Assembly: GCA_018657655.1 (NCBI GenBank)
Contig: JABHWQ010000376.1
Location: forward strand, 1 to 6,677
Direction of reading: 5' to 3'
From: Chloroflexota bacterium
GTDB lineage: Bacteria > Chloroflexota > Dehalococcoidia > SZUA-161 > SpSt-899
DNA length: 6,677 bases
Part shown: one piece after another, positions 4,877 to 6,677 of the stretch
How positions within the stretch are numbered: position 1 is the first letter of the stretch
How the letters are laid out: each line of letters starts with the position of its first letter
The notes under the pieces: model-generated
Told to the model about the DNA's origin: nothing
The model's database searches: none
Seen by the model: only the letters and a program-made list of their open reading frames with translations
Translations under genes and position numbers: made by a program

Positions 4877-5551
4877 TTAGAAGGATCGTTCATCAAGATC
4901 GCCACTATTGGAATAACCTCGTCTTTCCCAATAACCTTCGTAATCAACGTCATCGGAGAGTTCAATTTCTGTTATCCATTTTATCCACTTGTAGCCCCAC
5001 TTGCTTTCCGCAACCAGTTGGAAAGGATACCCTCTTTCAGGCGGCATGGTAACTCCATTCATTTTGTATGCCATCAATATATCGTTTTCCATGATATATT
5101 CGATAGGGAACGATGTGGTGTATCCATCATAAGCGTGAAATATTATGGTATTAGCGCTATCGAGCGGAGCGGATTCTTCGATAAGTTCTCTAATCAACAT
5201 GCCTTCCCAGAGAATCGTAGCACTCCAACCTTCCACGCAATCTAACGTGACTACTTTTTCATAGTGCTCATAATCATCGAGTATGTCATCATATATATAT
5301 TCTGCGGGATCAACTACCAGTCCGGTTACTTTGAGCACATAGTTTTCTATGTCAACTTGTTGGGGTCCTTTAATGGAATTCTCACGGAATGCACCAATGG
5401 AGGAAAGATCCTTGCCTTCATATTCTGTTATCTGGACGTCTTTGAGCGCTTTCAGCTCTTCTGACTCCTCGTTCGTTCCACAACCGGTTGCTACAAGGAA
5501 TAACGCTACTACCAGAAAGGATGAGGTTGCTATGGTAAATGAATGTCTCAT
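4877..5551 (-). CDS. Sulfite-oxidase/YedY-family molybdopterin-dependent oxidoreductase, lipoprotein
   Basis: A 224-residue protein that consists of an export signal plus one molybdopterin-binding domain. Residues 1-24 are a hydrophobic signal ending ATGC, with C24 as the probable lipid-anchored cysteine, so it should sit on the outer face of the cytoplasmic membrane. The domain contains ENSIKGPQ (57-64), LDCVEGWSA (103-111) with C105 as the expected molybdenum ligand, WEG (115-117), ERGYPFQLVAE (172-182), GYKWIKW (186-192) and the terminal GYWERRGYSN (206-215), all typical of this family. It is much shorter than YedY and has no haem or dimerisation domain. The ATG follows GGAG by eight bases, and no in-frame upstream start exists that could supply a twin-arginine motif. 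The next gene is a mini-cytochrome, the likely electron donor. The substrate (sulfite, sulfoxide, other oxyanion) cannot be read from the sequence. Confidence 0.92.
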   Translation of the reverse strand: MRHSFTIATSSFLVVALFLVATGCGTNEESEELKALKDVQITEYEGKDLSSIGAFRENSIKGPQQVDIENYVLKVTGLVVDPAEYIYDDILDDYEHYEKVVTLDCVEGWSATILWEGMLIRELIEESAPLDSANTIIFHAYDGYTTSFPIEYIMENDILMAYKMNGVTMPPERGYPFQLVAESKWGYKWIKWITEIELSDDVDYEGYWERRGYSNSGDLDERSF

Positions 5552-5616
5552 ATTGTGAGCTCCTTTGCCATCATTTTCACTTTTTCCAAATAGAAATACT
5601 GTGACCTAAGTCGCAA

Positions 5617-6003
5617 TCATGTGTATGAAACGCGATTGAACGGCATTTGTTGGATATCACATGGTGAAGAGAAGGGCCATCGGTCAATCACCATGGCTTT
5701 ATCATATTTGCCGTACCGATCCATATCCGCCATTATGGTGAGGATAATATCCGCGGATACCAATACAGGTATCGATACCAATACCAGAGGTAATCGAAGA
5801 ACAGGGCTCTTTTGATACAGCCAGCTGGTTGACATGATGAATCCGGCAAATGGCATCCAGATAATATTCAGTAACGATGTGTAAATCGCGAAAAATAGTG
5901 GTAAATGCGAAGCTATACCTATCAGCAATGCTGAAATCGCCCAGACTGGTGTCAGGATAGTTCTGAAAACGGAAAGCGATATCCCTAAGATACTATTGGC
6001 CAT
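5617..6003 (-). CDS. Unrecognised three-helix membrane protein
   Basis: A 128-residue protein that I do not recognise. It has three probable membrane segments at about residues 17-34, 36-57 and 69-91, the first two joined by a very short turn (ASHLP), which suggests a hairpin. A polar C-terminal tail of about 37 residues follows (DMDRYGKYDKAMVIDRWPF...), with one cysteine (C115). No signal peptidase or lipobox site is clear. The ATG has AAAGG six bases upstream, and the methyltransferase stop is 10 bases before it, so the two are co-transcribed and possibly coupled. The molybdopterin lipoprotein starts 65 bases downstream. Given the neighbours it might be part of a membrane redox unit, but no residue pattern shows cofactor binding, so the function is unknown. 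Confidence 0.8.
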   Translation of the reverse strand: MANSILGISLSVFRTILTPVWAISALLIGIASHLPLFFAIYTSLLNIIWMPFAGFIMSTSWLYQKSPVLRLPLVLVSIPVLVSADIILTIMADMDRYGKYDKAMVIDRWPFSSPCDIQQMPFNRVSYT

Positions 6004-6013
6004 AATCAGCCTT

Positions 6014-6677
6014 TCATCCCCTTATTCCTGTGATCAACGTATAGCCCACTTCACCACTTTCTATCAGCTCAACGGAACGCTGCGCCAAGCGCTTGCCTTC
6101 ATCCAAATCAAGTACTCCCAGATCCAGTTTTCCCAAACCTGCCATCATATCAATCCCGAACAACTTCTTTCGCACACCATTGACCATGTTGATAAGTTTG
6201 TCACTATGGTCTTCAATTGTGAAATCAACAAATCCGTATTTTTCCAGTATGCTTACATATTCTTGGGACGTTCCAGCCCCAGTTATACAGGCCACCCACG
6301 TCAACATAGACTGAATATCTTCAGGTAATGAACCACTGATGGTCATATCTGTCAGCCCTATTGAACCACCAATGCGAGAGACGCGAGCCATTTCGCCAGC
6401 TGCAAGTTCTTTGTTCGGGAAAGTACAAAAACTGCACTCGGTTACCACAGCATCAAAAATGGTGTCATCAAACGGCAATCTTTCTGCGTCCCCTTGCTTA
6501 AACATCGTTAGACCAGCAACACCCTTTTCCGCAGCATGTGCTTGAGCTGCAGCAATATTTTCTTTGCTGTAATCAATGCCGTTAATCGTACAACCGAATT
6601 TCCTAGCAAGATAAACAGCTGACGTTCCCCTGCCACAAGCGACATCCAGAACGCTACATTCAGCATTTAATCCCATA
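6014..6677 (-). CDS. Class I SAM-dependent methyltransferase (ArsM/UbiE-like), N-terminus cut by window edge
   Basis: The open frame runs to the right edge. Numbering from the ATG at 6676: motif I VLDVACGRG at 9-17, the acidic ribose-binding residue D35 (GIDYS), GDAERLPFDD at 62-71 (motif II region), then DAVVTECSFCTFPNKE and RIGG of motifs III-IV at 75-104. This is the Rossmann methyltransferase core using S-adenosylmethionine. The ATG leaves only eight residues before motif I, whereas relatives have a longer N-terminal helix region, so it is probably internal and the true start lies outside the window. Cysteines C81 and C84 follow strand 4 where arsenite methyltransferases carry a conserved cysteine in S-N-C-V-I-N, so an ArsM-like role is possible but not shown. 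The last 60 residues form a helical lid of unknown substrate. It leads into the membrane gene 10 bases downstream. Confidence 0.9.
   Translation of the reverse strand, partial: MGLNAECSVLDVACGRGTSAVYLARKFGCTINGIDYSKENIAAAQAHAAEKGVAGLTMFKQGDAERLPFDDTIFDAVVTECSFCTFPNKELAAGEMARVSRIGGSIGLTDMTISGSLPEDIQSMLTWVACITGAGTSQEYVSILEKYGFVDFTIEDHSDKLINMVNGVRKKLFGIDMMAGLGKLDLGVLDLDEGKRLAQRSVELIESGEVGYTLITGIRG

Noticed and set aside
4841..5245. 134-residue open frame on the + strand
   Set aside because: It lies antisense to the molybdopterin lipoprotein gene, whose protein has clear family motifs; the + frame shows no domain, has no convincing ribosome binding site and is a shadow of the real gene.
5601..5614. 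GTGAC-CTAA-GTCGC near-palindrome upstream of the molybdopterin gene as an operator
   Set aside because: One of five arm positions mismatches, the arms are short, and no good promoter boxes accompany it in the 65-base gap; chance is sufficient.
5996..6328. 110-residue open frame on the + strand
   Set aside because: It is opposite the methyltransferase gene, has low-complexity composition unlike a folded protein, and all other genes in the window are on the minus strand.
6674..6676. ATG at 6676 as the true methyltransferase start
   Set aside because: It would leave eight residues before motif I, and no upstream bases are available to show a ribosome binding site; relatives have a longer N-terminus, so the gene is treated as cut by the window.

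Overview
All credible genes in this window lie on the minus strand, so transcription runs from high to low coordinates. The content (rubrerythrin, an A-type flavodiiron protein, a second ferritin-like diiron protein, a periplasm-facing molybdopterin reductase) is typical of a strict or near-strict anaerobic bacterium that meets occasional oxygen. GC content looks moderate and starts include ATG and TTG with purine-rich ribosome binding sites. The phylum cannot be fixed from this sequence. Chloroflexota of the Dehalococcoidia type, or clostridial or sulfate-reducing lineages, would fit, and this is inference only.

Upstream block (6677 to about 3150, in transcription order): a SAM-dependent methyltransferase cut by the right edge; an unrecognised three-helix membrane protein; a lipoprotein of the sulfite-oxidase/YedY molybdopterin family; a 93-residue two-helix cytochrome-b-like protein; a rubrerythrin-type diiron protein without rubredoxin domain that overlaps the cytochrome gene by 20 bases; and a tetratricopeptide (TPR) protein of strict 42-residue periodicity. 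Gaps are 9 to 65 bases, so most or all of it is probably one transcript. The molybdoprotein and mini-cytochrome look like a reduced analogue of a YedY/YedZ pair: an externally anchored reductase fed by a membrane haem protein.

Middle (about 3150 to 1956): a DUF4037-type nucleotidyltransferase-like gene, separated from its neighbours by longer gaps (139 and 131 bases) that carry candidate promoters and overlapping dyads.

Downstream block (1955 to 1): rubrerythrin, flavodiiron protein, a 60-residue protein made of two copies of a CxxCGNEANMI motif, and the first 18 codons of an ArsC/low-molecular-weight phosphatase-family gene running off the left edge. Gaps are 28 bases, 10 bases and a 4-base overlap, so this is a tight operon. 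Rubrerythrin reduces peroxide and the flavodiiron protein reduces O2 (or NO). Both normally take electrons from rubredoxin, which is absent here; the double-CxxC protein occupies the slot where a small redox partner would be expected.

The most interesting points are the duplicated CxxC mini-protein, the molybdopterin lipoprotein that lacks a twin-arginine signal beside its mini-cytochrome, and the hidden ArsC-like start at the left edge. No tRNA, rRNA, CRISPR array or mobile element was seen.
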